Assembly: GCF_965227505.1 (NCBI RefSeq)
Contig: NZ_OZ245757.1
Location: 1,426,001-1,490,000 of the forward strand
Direction: 5' to 3'
Length of the DNA stretch: 64,000 nucleotides
Source of the DNA: Pelagibius sp965227505
Lineage (GTDB): Bacteria; Pseudomonadota; Alphaproteobacteria; Kiloniellales; Kiloniellaceae
The notes beneath the pieces were generated by a model that searched no databases, was not told the origin of the DNA, and worked only from the letters and a program-made list of their open reading frames with translations. This document shows, piece by piece, positions 44,059 to 52,796 of this stretch. Both the position numbers and the translations under genes were made by a program. Each line of letters starts with the position of its first letter. Position 1 is the first letter of the stretch.

Positions 44059-44151
44059 GGAATCCTCCCATTTTCTGAAGCCGGTTCCGCACCTGCCCCG
44101 GTTCTTGACGGAACAGGCAGTCGTTTCCGGGCGGGGGTCAGAGGGTCGGGC

Positions 44152-45825
44152 TCAGGCGTCTTGCGGAGCGGCCGCCTTGCTGAGTGAGAAGAGCGGATAG
44201 CCCTCCCTCGCTATCGCATCGCACTTGTCGCGATAGGTGCCGACGCCACCGGTGTAGGAGAGAACGCGCCGCGGCTTACCCGGCACGTTCGAGCCGGTGT
44301 ACCAGGAACTGGTCTTGGCGATCAGCGTGGCGTTCGCGGTCTCGTCGTGATGCCGGACCCAGGAGTCCTCGCCCTCGCGCGTGGGCTCGATCACGTCGTT
44401 GCCGGTTTCGCGCATATGGCGGATGCAGTCCGAAATCCACTCGGTCTGCTGTTGCAGGCAGGTGGTCATGTTGCAGAGCGCCGCCGAGGGTGCAAGCGGC
44501 GCACCGGTCATGAACAGGTTCGGAAAGCCGTACTTCTGAATACCCAGCGTCGTGCGGATATCCTTGCGCCACTCCTCGGCGAGCTTCAGCCCGTCACGGC
44601 CGGCGATATCGATCCGGGACAGTGCGCCCGAGCCCGCATCAAAACCCACCGCCATGATGATGACGTCGAGTTCGTAAACGGTGCCGTCCGCCAGTTTCAA
44701 GCCTTCGGCGACGATCTCGGCGATCGGGTTATCGCGGACGCTGACCGCCTCGACATTGTCGCGCAGGAAAGCTTCCAGGTAGTTGGTCTCGAGGGGCACG
44801 CGATGGGTGCCAAAGCCATATTCACCGGGTTTGGGCACGAGGATGTCGATCAGGCGAGGGTCCTTGAGGCGCGCGCGCATCTTCTCGCGCACGAACTCCG
44901 AAATCTCCTCGCTTACCTCCTCGTCGAAGAACATCTCGGCGAAGGAGGCGAGCCACAGCTTCAGCGAGCCATCGGCGTGGATCTCCTCCAGCACCGCGCG
45001 GCGCTGTTCGGGCGTAAGGTCGGCCCACTTGTTCTCGAAGTCGTACTCGAAGCCGGTGAAGGTGTGCGGCAGGTTTTCCTTCAGCTCCTCGAAGCGCCCC
45101 TTGTACCAGCGCGCCTCGTCAGGCCCGTACTTCGGGTTCTTCATCGGCAGTACATACTGGGGGGTGCGCGCGAAGACCGTCAGGTGATCGACCTCCGACG
45201 CGATGGTCTGAATGACCTGGATGCCGGTCGCACCGATGCCGATCACGCCGACACGCTTGCCCTCCAGGTCGAGCCCGGCCTTCGGATAACGCCCGGTATG
45301 CACGATCGCGCCCTTGAAGCTGGATTGGCCCGGAAAACGATCCTCGAGCGGCGCTGAGAGCATGCCGGTGCAGCCGATCACGAACTGGGTGTCGATGACA
45401 TCGCCCTGGCCGGTCTCGACCTTCCAACGGCCGCTTTCCTCGTTGAAAGTCGCTTTGGTGACGGTGGTCGAGAACGAGATATCCCGGCGCAGGTTCAGCG
45501 AATCGGCAATGTAATGCAGCCAGCGCTCGATCTCCGGCTGGCCGGGGAAGCGTTCGCTCCAAGTCCAGCCCTTATAGAGCTCTTCATCGAAAAGGTACTG
45601 ATAGATATAGGCCTCGCTGTCGAACTTGGCTCCTGGATAGCGGTTCCAGTACCAGGTGCCGCCGACATCGCTCGCCGTGTCGCAGGCGTGAGCCTTCAGG
45701 CCCAGCTCTCTCAACTGGTGCAATTAGTAGAGCCCGGCCACACCCGTTCCGATCACCAGTGCGTCGAGTTGCGCGGGCACGGGCTTCCGATCCGCCGGAA
45801 CGGCGGTTTGCGTAGCGTCCAACAT
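44152..45825 (-). pseudogene. Baeyer-Villiger flavin monooxygenase with in-frame stop at codon 34
   Basis: The gene starts at ATG 45825 behind a strong GGGAGGAA site. It encodes MLDATQT..., then the FAD motif GTGVAGLY, then TAA (45726-45724), and continues in the same frame for about 523 codons. The rest is complete: GGTWYWNRYPGAKFDSEA, the fingerprint FKGAIVHTGRYP, the NADPH motif GVIGIGATGIQVIQ and a full C-terminus. A single C to T change (CAA to TAA) would explain it. Restarting at the TTG after the stop would lose the FAD-binding loop, so the product is likely inactive unless the base is a sequencing error or is read through. The family inserts oxygen next to ketones. Confidence 0.85.
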
Positions 45826-46009
45826 GACTTCCTCCCGTTTGGTCGCGGCCATTTGCTGCCGGCCGCTTGACATGCCCGGATGCGGGGCCTCTCGGCCCGG
45901 TCTCCTGGGTCACGCGGGAAGCCTGCCAAGCCACCGACAGGCGGTCTTGAAGGATCGGTGGGGAAGTTTTGAACGATCCGGGCAAGGCCCGGGGGTGGAT
46001 GGGGAGCGG

Positions 46010-46912
46010 TCAGAGCCCGGCGCGGTACTGTCCAGGGGTTACACCCAAGGCCTTGCGGAAGCTGCGGGTCATGTGCGCCTGGTCGGAATAACCGCAGGCG
46101 GCGGCAACGTCCTTGAGCGCGCGGCCGGGCTCGCGCAGCATCGTGCGGGCGCGTTCCAGCCGCTTGTGCTGCACAAAGGAATAGGCGGGCAGGCCGACGC
46201 TCTCGCGCAGATGCCGGTTGAACGTCCAGACCCCCATTCCCAGCACACCCGCCAGTTCATCGAGCGAGAGCGATTCGTGGAGATGGGCGTCGATGTAGGC
46301 TTCCAGCAAATTGAGCTGTCGCTGCGACAGGCCGGAAGGACCCGGCGCTTTCCGGCTTTCGAACGAGGCGTAGTTGCGCAGAAGATGGACGGCCAGTTGC
46401 ACGGAAAGCGCCTCGGCATAGAGTTTACCGGCCGGTCCGTCGTCGGCAGCCTCCATCGTCAGTTGATCGGCGATGTGGCTGACGACCGGATCGCTGCCCT
46501 GCAGGACGTCGTGCAGGCAGACCTGCCCGACATCCTTGTCCTGAACATCACGCGCGACACGGGTCATGAGCGCGTCAGTCAGGTACAGGTGCGATACCAC
46601 CAGCCCCTCGGTCCAGTTCCAGTGCGATTGCATCGAGCGGGAGAGCAGGGAGAAATGGCCCGGGCCGCATCGCGTGCGCGTCCAGCGACCGTCGAACTGC
46701 CGGTCCATCGGCGTATCGCCTTTGCGGTACTGCACGATCATGAAGGTATTCATGGGCGGGATTTCGACGTCCTGACCATGATAGCGATAGGTGCGCTGAG
46801 CCACGCCGTTCCAGCCGAGCCCCTTGCTTTCGCAGAGGACCCGACCCGGCACCCAGATCGGCAGGTCGTCCGGATCTATGAGCCGCGTCTCTTGTTGCGT
46901 CGTCGCTTTCAT
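46010..46912 (-). CDS. AraC family transcriptional regulator
   Basis: 300 residues. The C-terminal double helix-turn-helix is LLEAYIDAHLHESLSLDELAGVLGMGVWTFNRHLRESVGLPAYSFVQHKRLERARTML, then ACGYSDQAHMTRSFRKALGVTPGQYR. The N-terminal effector domain is of the long, cupin-poor type with MNTFMIVQYRKGDTPMDRQFDG. It is upstream of the monooxygenase and serine hydrolase genes on the same strand (184-bp gap) and is probably their activator. Confidence 0.87.
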   Translation of the reverse strand: MKATTQQETRLIDPDDLPIWVPGRVLCESKGLGWNGVAQRTYRYHGQDVEIPPMNTFMIVQYRKGDTPMDRQFDGRWTRTRCGPGHFSLLSRSMQSHWNWTEGLVVSHLYLTDALMTRVARDVQDKDVGQVCLHDVLQGSDPVVSHIADQLTMEAADDGPAGKLYAEALSVQLAVHLLRNYASFESRKAPGPSGLSQRQLNLLEAYIDAHLHESLSLDELAGVLGMGVWTFNRHLRESVGLPAYSFVQHKRLERARTMLREPGRALKDVAAACGYSDQAHMTRSFRKALGVTPGQYRAGL

Positions 46913-47309
46913 CTCGGGATCCGCCGTATCCCTTCTCCGGCCGCGGGAAAACCGGTCCTATCGCGACCTTGCCATCGTATTGGCAACTACGCCGGCAGGT
47001 TCTGAATGCCGACAACACTTCCGCTCGCTTAGCAGAAAAGGTAGATACCGCCCAAGAGCGGGTCAATTCGACCAAGGTCGCACCGCGATCCGCGCGCGCC
47101 GAAAGCATGGCAGCGTTCAGATCCCCATGGATCGGCATGCGCGCTTGGGGAGCCAGTGATCCCCGATTGAGGGCAGTCAGGAATCCTGGCCCATTCGTGG
47201 CGGCAAGGCCTCCATGGAACCGCCGTCGCGCTCGTCAAGCCCGGGAGCAGTCACGCTCTCCAACCCCGCGGGCCGGCGAGAGCAATCTCATCTAAGTGCT
47301 TGAAAAGAA
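46913..47309. other. 397-bp intergenic region 3' of tRNA-Val; possible araC-gene promoter
   Basis: No gene recognised. On the minus strand TTGACC (47066-47061) and TACCTT (47043-47038) are 17 bp apart and could drive the AraC gene, about 125 bp upstream of its start. Open frames on both strands in 46969-47295 match nothing known to me. No integrase or duplicated tRNA end is seen. Confidence 0.4.
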
Positions 47310-47384
47310 TGGTGGGCGTACCTGGGATTGAACCAGGGACCTCCTCGATGTCAACGAGGCGCTCTCCCGCTGAGCTATACGCCC
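47310..47384 (-). tRNA. tRNA-Val (anticodon GAC)
   Basis: A 75-nt cloverleaf. Acceptor GGGCGTA pairs with TACGCCC, followed by ACCA so the CCA end is encoded. The D-arm is GCTC-AGCGGGA-GAGC. The anticodon stem is CCTCG/CGAGG with loop TTGACAT, giving GAC and reading the GUC valine codon. The T-arm is CCTGG-TTCAATC-CCAGG. All stems pair fully. Confidence 0.97.
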
Positions 47385-47544
47385 CCCTGTGCCGCCGGGG
47401 CAGCCTGGCCGCGGAACCCCGTTCCGCGAAGGCCCGGCACGACCGGCCGTGACGCTGGCCGACTGTGTCGTTGGGAGGACGCGGAGTAGCATCATCGCCG
47501 GGCTTTTTCAAGAGCCCCGGCTTCAGGAGCTTCGAGCCCGGTTT

Positions 47545-47904
47545 TCAGGCCGTGAGCATGGACTCCACCTCCTCCACCAAGTGGCGGAGATGGAAGGGCT
47601 TGGAGAGAATGCGCGCCCCGCGTGGGGTCTGATCCCTGTTCTTGAGCGCCACGGCGGCAAAGCCGGTGATGAACATGACCCGCAGACCCGGCTGCAGCTT
47701 GGCGGCCCGGCGCGCCAGTTCGATCCCGTCGAGGCCCGGCATCACCACATCGGCCAGCAGCAGGTCCGCCTGAAAGCCGTCCAGGGCGGCAATCGCGTCA
47801 AGGCCGTCGCCGACCGCCATGACATGATGGCCGGCCTTGCGCAGGGCCTTTGCGAGAAACTCCCGCATCGAGGCATCGTCTTCTGCAAGGAGGATTTGCG
47901 CCAT
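47545..47904 (-). CDS. cpdR: CpdR-type single-domain response regulator
   Basis: A 119-residue receiver domain with no output domain. Phosphoacceptor D52 (LLLADVVMPGLDG), acidic pocket D9/D10 (AEDD), Thr80 in FITGFAAVAL and K102 in SKPFHLRHL. The sequence ILLAEDDASMREFLAKAL and the FITGFAAVAL/SKPFHL signatures are those of CpdR, which when unphosphorylated localises ClpXP to the pole for CtrA turnover in Caulobacter. It is divergent from an N-formylglutamate amidohydrolase gene, a pairing common in Alphaproteobacteria. Confidence 0.93.
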   Translation of the reverse strand: MAQILLAEDDASMREFLAKALRKAGHHVMAVGDGLDAIAALDGFQADLLLADVVMPGLDGIELARRAAKLQPGLRVMFITGFAAVALKNRDQTPRGARILSKPFHLRHLVEEVESMLTA

Positions 47905-48136
47905 TATCCTGTTTGGCCGTCACATCCAAGCGATGGTTAACCCGGCCGCGGGCCCGCAGGCGGAACGGCCAATCATATCTCAGGCTACCATGCCGGCGCC
48001 GAATGAGAGCTTAATGCGCCGCGGGCAGGGTGGAAAGCCACCATTGGGCGACCAATCTCTCAGAGGGTGCGTATCGGGCATGACAGCGCGGGCGCTTTGG
48101 CCTAGAACACTAAAAGGAAACAGGCTCTTTGGAGAT

Positions 48137-49030
48137 ATGGACGCCCTAGCCCCAAGCGCCCAGACAGGCAGGCCCCACGAGATTGTCTGGCCGGCCCGGC
48201 AGACCCTGCCGCTGGTTTTCGCTTCGCCGCACAGCGGCAGCGACTACTCTCCGGAGTTCCTGGCGGCCTCCTGCCTCGACCCGCTCAGCCTGCGCCAATC
48301 GGAAGACAGCTTCGTGAACGAGATTTTCGGGTGCGCGCCTGAGATGGGCGCACCGCTGATCCACGCGCTCTTTCCGCGGGCCTTCGTCGACCCGAACCGC
48401 GAGCCCTACGAGCTCGATCCAGCGGTTTTCAAGGACAAGCTGCCGCCCTACGCCAACACGCGCTCGCCGCGCGTGGCCGCGGGCCTGGGAACCATTGCCC
48501 GCGTCGTTGCCAGCGGCGCCAACATATATAAGGACAAGCTCACTCTCGCCGAGGGGCTGGAGCGTATCCGCTCCTGCTATTGGCCCTATCACGAGTCGCT
48601 GCGGATGCTCGTGCAGCAGACCAAGGAACAGTTCGGTTGCTGCATCCTGATCGACTGCCACTCCATGCCGTCGGCCAGCAAACTGGGACAGGGCCGGGGG
48701 GCGGTCAATCGCACGGCCTTTGTCCTGGGCGATTGCCACGGCAGCAGCTGCGCGGCCGTTGTCACTGACACGGTGGAGCGAATCCTTCATCGCAAGGGCT
48801 ATCAGGTCGCGCGCAACAGCCCCTATGCCGGCGGCTTCGTGACCCGCCATTACGGCAAGCCGGAAACCGGAATCCATAGCCTGCAGATCGAAATCAACCG
48901 TCAGATCTACATGGACGAGACGCGGATGGAACGCCGCCCGGCACTGCGTGCGCTGGCACAGGACATGCGCGATGTCGTCGCCGCCCTCGGCAGCCTCCAG
49001 CAGGGGCGGCTGCGACCCAACGGCCGGTGA
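48137..49030 (+). CDS. N-formylglutamate amidohydrolase (copy 2)
   Basis: 297 residues. Motifs: LPLVFASPHSGSDYSPEF, SEDSFVNEIFG, ALFPRAFVDPNREPYELDP, the zinc-site ILIDCHSMPSAS and a C-terminal GGFVTRHYGKPETGIHSLQIEINRQIYMDE. It hydrolyses N-formyl-L-glutamate to formate and glutamate. The start at 48137 is the first Met near the homologous region, but GGAG lies very close; an in-frame ATG at 48080 with AGAGGG upstream is the alternative. GTGA overlap couples it to the next gene. Confidence 0.9.
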   Translation: MDALAPSAQTGRPHEIVWPARQTLPLVFASPHSGSDYSPEFLAASCLDPLSLRQSEDSFVNEIFGCAPEMGAPLIHALFPRAFVDPNREPYELDPAVFKDKLPPYANTRSPRVAAGLGTIARVVASGANIYKDKLTLAEGLERIRSCYWPYHESLRMLVQQTKEQFGCCILIDCHSMPSASKLGQGRGAVNRTAFVLGDCHGSSCAAVVTDTVERILHRKGYQVARNSPYAGGFVTRHYGKPETGIHSLQIEINRQIYMDETRMERRPALRALAQDMRDVVAALGSLQQGRLRPNGR

Positions 49031-49587
49031 GCCAGGCCATCACATTGCATCAGACCGCAGAGCTGCGCGACGCCCGGCAGGACGACTGCCCGGCAATTCA
49101 GGCGATCTATGCCGACCATGTGCTACACGGAGTCGCCTCTTTCGAGGAGACTCCGCCCGATCTTGCGGAAATCCAGCGCAGGGTCGCGGCCGTGCAGAGC
49201 GCCGCCCTGCCCTATCTGGTGGCGGAGGCATCGCCGGCCGGCGGAGACATCCTCGGATTCGCCGCGGTCGGCCCCTATCGCACGCGCCCGGCCTACCGCT
49301 ACACCCTGGAGACCACCGTCTACATCCGCCGCGGGCTGGAAGGCCGGGGAATCGGCAGCCTGCTGCTCCCGGCCCTGATCGAACGCAGCGAAGCCTTGGG
49401 CTTTCGTCAACTCGTGGCGGTCATCGGCGACAGCGAAAACCTGGCTTCCATCGGCCTCCACAAACGCCATGGCTTTCGTGAAGCCGGTGTTCTCCGGGCC
49501 ATTGGCTTCAAGCATGGGCGCTGGCTCGATTCCGTGCTGATGCAGCGCGCCCTCGGCAAGGGCGGCGACAGCCCGCCCGACGGCTGA
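49027..49587 (+). CDS. Phosphinothricin-type GNAT acetyltransferase
   Basis: 186 residues. Family signatures: RDARQDDCPAIQAIYADHVLHGVASFEETPP, GFAAVGPYRTRPAYRYTLETTVYIRRGLEGRGIGSLLLPALIE, and IGLHKRHGFREAGVLRAIGFKHGRWLDSVLMQR. These define the PAT/Bar-like group, whose natural substrates are amino acid analogues such as phosphinothricin or methionine sulfone/sulfoximine. The GTG start overlaps the amidohydrolase stop. Whether it confers resistance cannot be told from sequence. Confidence 0.88.
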   Translation: MSQAITLHQTAELRDARQDDCPAIQAIYADHVLHGVASFEETPPDLAEIQRRVAAVQSAALPYLVAEASPAGGDILGFAAVGPYRTRPAYRYTLETTVYIRRGLEGRGIGSLLLPALIERSEALGFRQLVAVIGDSENLASIGLHKRHGFREAGVLRAIGFKHGRWLDSVLMQRALGKGGDSPPDG

Positions 49588-49652
49588 GACGAGACCGCCG
49601 CCTCCCCCTTCAGAATCCGTCGATCCCGGCGCGCCTTCGGCGCAGAAACAAG

Positions 49653-49680
49653 AAAAAAGGGCCGCGCAACCGCGCGGCCC
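49653..49680 (-). terminator. Rho-independent terminator ending the candidate sRNA
   Basis: GGGCCGCGC (49659-49667) pairs with GCGCGGCCC (49672-49680), with a 4-base loop. On the minus strand TTTTTT follows directly; on the plus strand there is no T-tract. So the natural reading direction is minus, although the flanking annotated genes are on the plus strand. Confidence 0.85.
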
Positions 49681-49747
49681 AAGTTTAGGGAGGAAATGCC
49701 CTATGGAACTGCGATACCGACCGCCGGAAGGCGACCGCATATCGCAG
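49653..49747 (-). ncRNA. Candidate small RNA with anti-Shine-Dalgarno CCUCCC segment
   Basis: On the minus strand, TTGAAA (49781-49776) and CATATT (49758-49753) are 17 bp apart and predict a start near 49747. The first hairpin has perfect outer arms CTGCGATA (49747-49740) and TATCGCAG (49716-49709) with an inner CGCC-TTCC-GGCG. A single-stranded UUUCCUCCCUAAA follows, then a terminator hairpin and T6. Total about 95 nt. The layout is that of trans-acting sRNAs of Alphaproteobacteria. The family is not assigned. A short open frame on the opposite strand with GGGAGGAA is the competing reading. Confidence 0.58.
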
Positions 49748-49937
49748 TGCACAATATGCGCCCCTGCCTGGACGATTTCAACAGAGAATTCACCAATTCA
49801 TTGATTTGCATATAAATTTCACACCACCATCATTTCCGTTCCACCTCTGTTTAGCTAATCATATTGCGTCGCACCATCTACGTGCAGAGCCTAGGCCCCC
49901 TTGCAGCCATTGGCACGCAGGTTGCTTCGTCCCGGGT

Positions 49938-50597
49938 ATGAGACAGGCGTTCGTATCGCACCGGGGATGGGCCCGGAACAGGCTTGCGGGGCTGCTGCTG
50001 GCCCTGACCTGGGTTGCGGCGGCACCGGCCGTCGCGCTTGGAGACTCAGGCCAGAAGCCCGAGGATCCCTGGGATCTCTGCCGTCAGGGCATCGCGGCTG
50101 CCGAGCGGGATCACCAGCTTCCGCCGCTCCTGCTTGGGGCCATCGCCAAGACCGAATCGGGGCGCTGGCACGAGGACCGGGCGGCAAGACTTGCCTGGCC
50201 CTGGACCGTGATGGCCGAGGGCAAGGGGCGTTTTCTGCCGAGCAAGCAGGCAGCGATTGATATGGTGAAGGCATTGCGCGCGCGCGGCGTGCAGAACATC
50301 GACGTCGGCTGCATGCAGGTGAACCTCTATCATCACAGCGATGCCTTCGAGGATCTGGAAGCCGCTTTCGATCCGCAGCGCAACGCTGCCTATGCCGCCG
50401 GCTTCCTGGCGGAGCTGCGCAGCGAAGCGCGCTCCTGGACCCGCGCCGTCGGGCACTATCACTCCCGCACCATTCTCAGGGCCAACGCCTATCGGGCAAA
50501 GGTCTTCAAGGCCTGGCGGGCGGAGCGCCACCGCGCCAACCGGGAACGCCGCGCCCGCCTGCAGGCCGAGCGCGAAGCCGCACGCAAAAAATCCTAA
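49938..50597 (+). CDS. Exported lytic transglycosylase (SLT domain)
   Basis: 219 residues with an N-terminal signal segment (RNRLAGLLLALTWVAAAPAVA). The SLT catalytic Glu is E73 in GAIAKTESGRWH; the core NIDVGCMQVNLYHHSDAFEDLEAAFDPQRNAAYAAGFL and VGHYHS are typical. It cleaves the MurNAc-GlcNAc bond in the periplasm. The C-terminus is a very basic helix (RAERHRANRERRARLQAEREAARKK). The ATG at 49938 is chosen because the signal peptide begins there. Confidence 0.9.
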   Translation: MRQAFVSHRGWARNRLAGLLLALTWVAAAPAVALGDSGQKPEDPWDLCRQGIAAAERDHQLPPLLLGAIAKTESGRWHEDRAARLAWPWTVMAEGKGRFLPSKQAAIDMVKALRARGVQNIDVGCMQVNLYHHSDAFEDLEAAFDPQRNAAYAAGFLAELRSEARSWTRAVGHYHSRTILRANAYRAKVFKAWRAERHRANRERRARLQAEREAARKKS

Positions 50598-50671
50598 CCG
50601 GCCCTTGCCTTCGGACCTGCCCCGCCGCTAACTAGCGCCTGCAAAAGCGACAGGAAGGGTTGGGGGGAGAC

Positions 50672-51853
50672 GTGATCGATCTGGCGAAGGTAAGGCGCGA
50701 CACCAGCGCCTGCGAAAGAGTTCTGCATTTCAACAATGCCGGGGCGGCGCTGATGCCGGACGCCGTGGTCGCCCGCCAAGTCGCGCATATCCGGCGCGAA
50801 GGCGAGATCGGCGGCTACGAAGCAGCGGCGGGGGCAGCCGAAGAGATCGACGGCGTCTACCGCAGCGTCGCGGGACTGCTGAACGCCGCGCCGGGCGAGA
50901 TCGCGCTGATGGAAAACGCGACCCTGGCCTGGAACGCCGCGTTCTTCTCCTTCGACTTCCAGCCGGGCGACCGCCTGCTGACCGGCGAGGCGGAGTACGC
51001 CAGCAACTACCTCAACTATCTTAAGCTCGCCCGCACGAAAGGGCTGGTGGTCGAAGCGATCCCCTCCACCCCCGAGGGCGAACTCTCGATTCCCGATCTG
51101 GAAGCGGCCTGCGCCAAGCCCGGCGCAAAGCTGATCGCGGTCACCCATGTGCCGACCAACGGCGGACTGGTGAACCCAGCGGAGGAGATCGGCCGAGTCG
51201 CGCGGGCCCACGGCATCCCCTTTCTGCTGGATGCCTGCCAATCGGCCGGGCAGATCGACCTGGATGTCGAGAAACTGGGCTGCGACCTGCTCTCCGCCAC
51301 CGGGCGCAAGTATCTCCGCGGCCCCCGCGGCAGCGGCTTCCTCTATGTGCGGCGTGGCTTCCTCGACCGGGTCGAGCCGCCGGCCCTCGACCTCCGCGCC
51401 GCCAAGTGGGTGGCCGCGGACCGCTACGAGCTGCGGCCCGATGCCAAGCGCTTCGAGAACTGGGAATACAACTACGCGGCCGTCCTGGGGCTGGGCACCG
51501 CGGTGGACTACGCGCGCGATATCGGCCTGCCGGCGATCGAGGCGCGGGTGGCGGAGCTGGCCGCGGACCTGCGCGAACGGCTGGCCAAGATCCCCGGTGT
51601 CACCGTTCAGGATATCGGCCGGCGGCGCTGCGGCCTCTGCGTTTTCGAGGTCGCCGGCCAGACGGCGGAACACGTGAAATCAAGCCTGCGCCGGCAGGCT
51701 ATCAATACCTCCGTGACCGACCCGAACTCGACCCTGCTGGACGCCACCAAGCGCGCCCTGCCCGACCTCGTGCGCGCCTCGGTGCACTACTACAACAGCG
51801 ACGAAGAACTCGACCGCTTCGCAGCGGCGGTGAAGGCCATCGCTGCAAGCTGA
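50672..51853 (+). CDS. Class V aminotransferase (cysteine desulfurase / epimerase-like)
   Basis: A 393-residue PLP enzyme. The Schiff-base lysine is K213 in SATGRKYLRGPRGSGFLYVRRGF, and D187 (LLDACQSAGQIDLDVEKLG) should bind the pyridine nitrogen. HFNNAGAALMP opens the fold. The group contains isopenicillin N epimerase-like and selenocysteine/cysteine lyase-like enzymes; no conserved active-site Cys loop typical of IscS is visible. GTG at 50672 follows GGGGAGA. The substrate is unknown. Confidence 0.85.
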   Translation: MIDLAKVRRDTSACERVLHFNNAGAALMPDAVVARQVAHIRREGEIGGYEAAAGAAEEIDGVYRSVAGLLNAAPGEIALMENATLAWNAAFFSFDFQPGDRLLTGEAEYASNYLNYLKLARTKGLVVEAIPSTPEGELSIPDLEAACAKPGAKLIAVTHVPTNGGLVNPAEEIGRVARAHGIPFLLDACQSAGQIDLDVEKLGCDLLSATGRKYLRGPRGSGFLYVRRGFLDRVEPPALDLRAAKWVAADRYELRPDAKRFENWEYNYAAVLGLGTAVDYARDIGLPAIEARVAELAADLRERLAKIPGVTVQDIGRRRCGLCVFEVAGQTAEHVKSSLRRQAINTSVTDPNSTLLDATKRALPDLVRASVHYYNSDEELDRFAAAVKAIAAS

Positions 51854-51887
51854 GACCAGGTAATCAGGCGGCGACGGATTGACCCCG

Positions 51888-52014
51888 TGCTTCGAGACGC
51901 CCTTGCGGGACTCCCCATGCTTCGAGACGGCCGCTGCGCGGCCTCCTCAGCATGAGGTCAATCGTTCCATCACCTCACCCTGAGGAGGCCTGAAAGGCCG
52001 TCTCGAAGGGTGCC
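51888..52014. repeat. Interspersed palindromic element, copy 2 (with duplicated left end)
   Basis: Same family as 9364-9457: CTTCGAGACGG arms, inner CTCAGCATGAGG and CCTGAGGAGG. This copy carries an extra left end, GTGCTTCGAGACGCCCTTGC, before the complete unit, so it looks like one element inserted next to or duplicated from a partial one. It fills the gap between the convergent aminotransferase and NIPSNAP genes. Confidence 0.85.
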
Positions 52015-52043
52015 AGCACGGTGGCCTGCATCCCAGCAGCCTC

Positions 52044-52370
52044 TTACCGCTTCGGCTCGGCGAAGAAGTCGACGGGCGCCATCAGCTTGTTGGACTGGGA
52101 GATCAGCGCCCCCAGCTCGGCGGAACGGCGCAGGTAGTCCTGCCAGTCCGGGTCGGCCTGCATGGCGGCGCGCTTGGTCTCGCGGTCGCCGGCGTCCTTA
52201 TAGACCCAGATGTGGACGTATTCGTTGGGGTCGCCGGTCTCGGTGCGCAGATAAGCCAGGGGTTGGCCCAGGTGACGGGTCTGCGCCGGCTTGCCATATT
52301 GCTCATAGAGATCGAAGTGGGCCTTCATAGTATTGGGTTTCACGCGGTACGTGCGCACGTCCAAAAGCAT
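52044..52370 (-). CDS. NIPSNAP family protein
   Basis: A 108-residue ferredoxin-like alpha/beta-barrel protein: MLLDVRTYRVKPNTMKAHFDLYEQYG, YLRTETGDPNEYVHIWVYKD and WQDYLRRSAELGALISQSNKLM. The family is of unknown biochemical role, often encoded with catabolic genes. Here it is last in the acyl-CoA operon direction, 63 bp after the zinc-ribbon gene. Confidence 0.87.
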   Translation of the reverse strand: MLLDVRTYRVKPNTMKAHFDLYEQYGKPAQTRHLGQPLAYLRTETGDPNEYVHIWVYKDAGDRETKRAAMQADPDWQDYLRRSAELGALISQSNKLMAPVDFFAEPKR

Positions 52371-52433
52371 ATCCGTCCTCTTGATTGCTGTGGTTTGTGA
52401 AAGGGTGGCCGCCAGGCAGCCACGGTCAAAGCG

Positions 52434-52793
52434 TCAATTCCAGTCCAGGTTCACCGACATGCAGTTCGCGCAGAGCAGCGCGCCGCGCGGCATGGGATGA
52501 CCGCAGTAGTGGCAGCCCTCGTCCTTCTTGCGCAGGTGCAGCACAACGGCCTTGGCCGCCCGCTCGCCGCAGGGCACGGCTTTCTTGAGGTAGTTCATGG
52601 CCGCGACTGAGTCCGTTTCCCTGAGCCTGGCAGCCTTCCGGCGCTGCCGGTCCGACAACGACTGACACAGCAGTACCGGCGTCAGGCATTGCGGGCAGAT
52701 CACGTGCGGCCGGCCTTCGACATCGACGGTTTCGTAGGACTCGCTGTGGTCCCGATAGAGCTCGATGTTACGGGGGATCATTCTTCTGGGCAT
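52434..52793 (-). CDS. Small zinc-ribbon protein
   Basis: 119 residues with three CxxC pairs: CPQC (about 33-36), CHYC (94-97) and CANC (108-111), the last two forming a likely zinc ribbon (CHYCGHPMPRGALLCANC). The middle is basic and helical (SDRQRRKAARLRETDSVAAMNYLKKAV). I do not recognise a named family. It starts 4 bp after the MaoC-like gene stop, so it is part of the same operon; a DNA/RNA-binding or metal-handling role is possible but unproven. Confidence 0.7.
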   Translation of the reverse strand: MPRRMIPRNIELYRDHSESYETVDVEGRPHVICPQCLTPVLLCQSLSDRQRRKAARLRETDSVAAMNYLKKAVPCGERAAKAVVLHLRKKDEGCHYCGHPMPRGALLCANCMSVNLDWN

Positions 52794-52796
52794 CGG

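Noticed and set aside
46913..47384. tRNA-Val as an integration site for an island
   Set aside because: No integrase gene, no duplicated tRNA 3' end and no change in gene style were seen on the 3' side of the tRNA.
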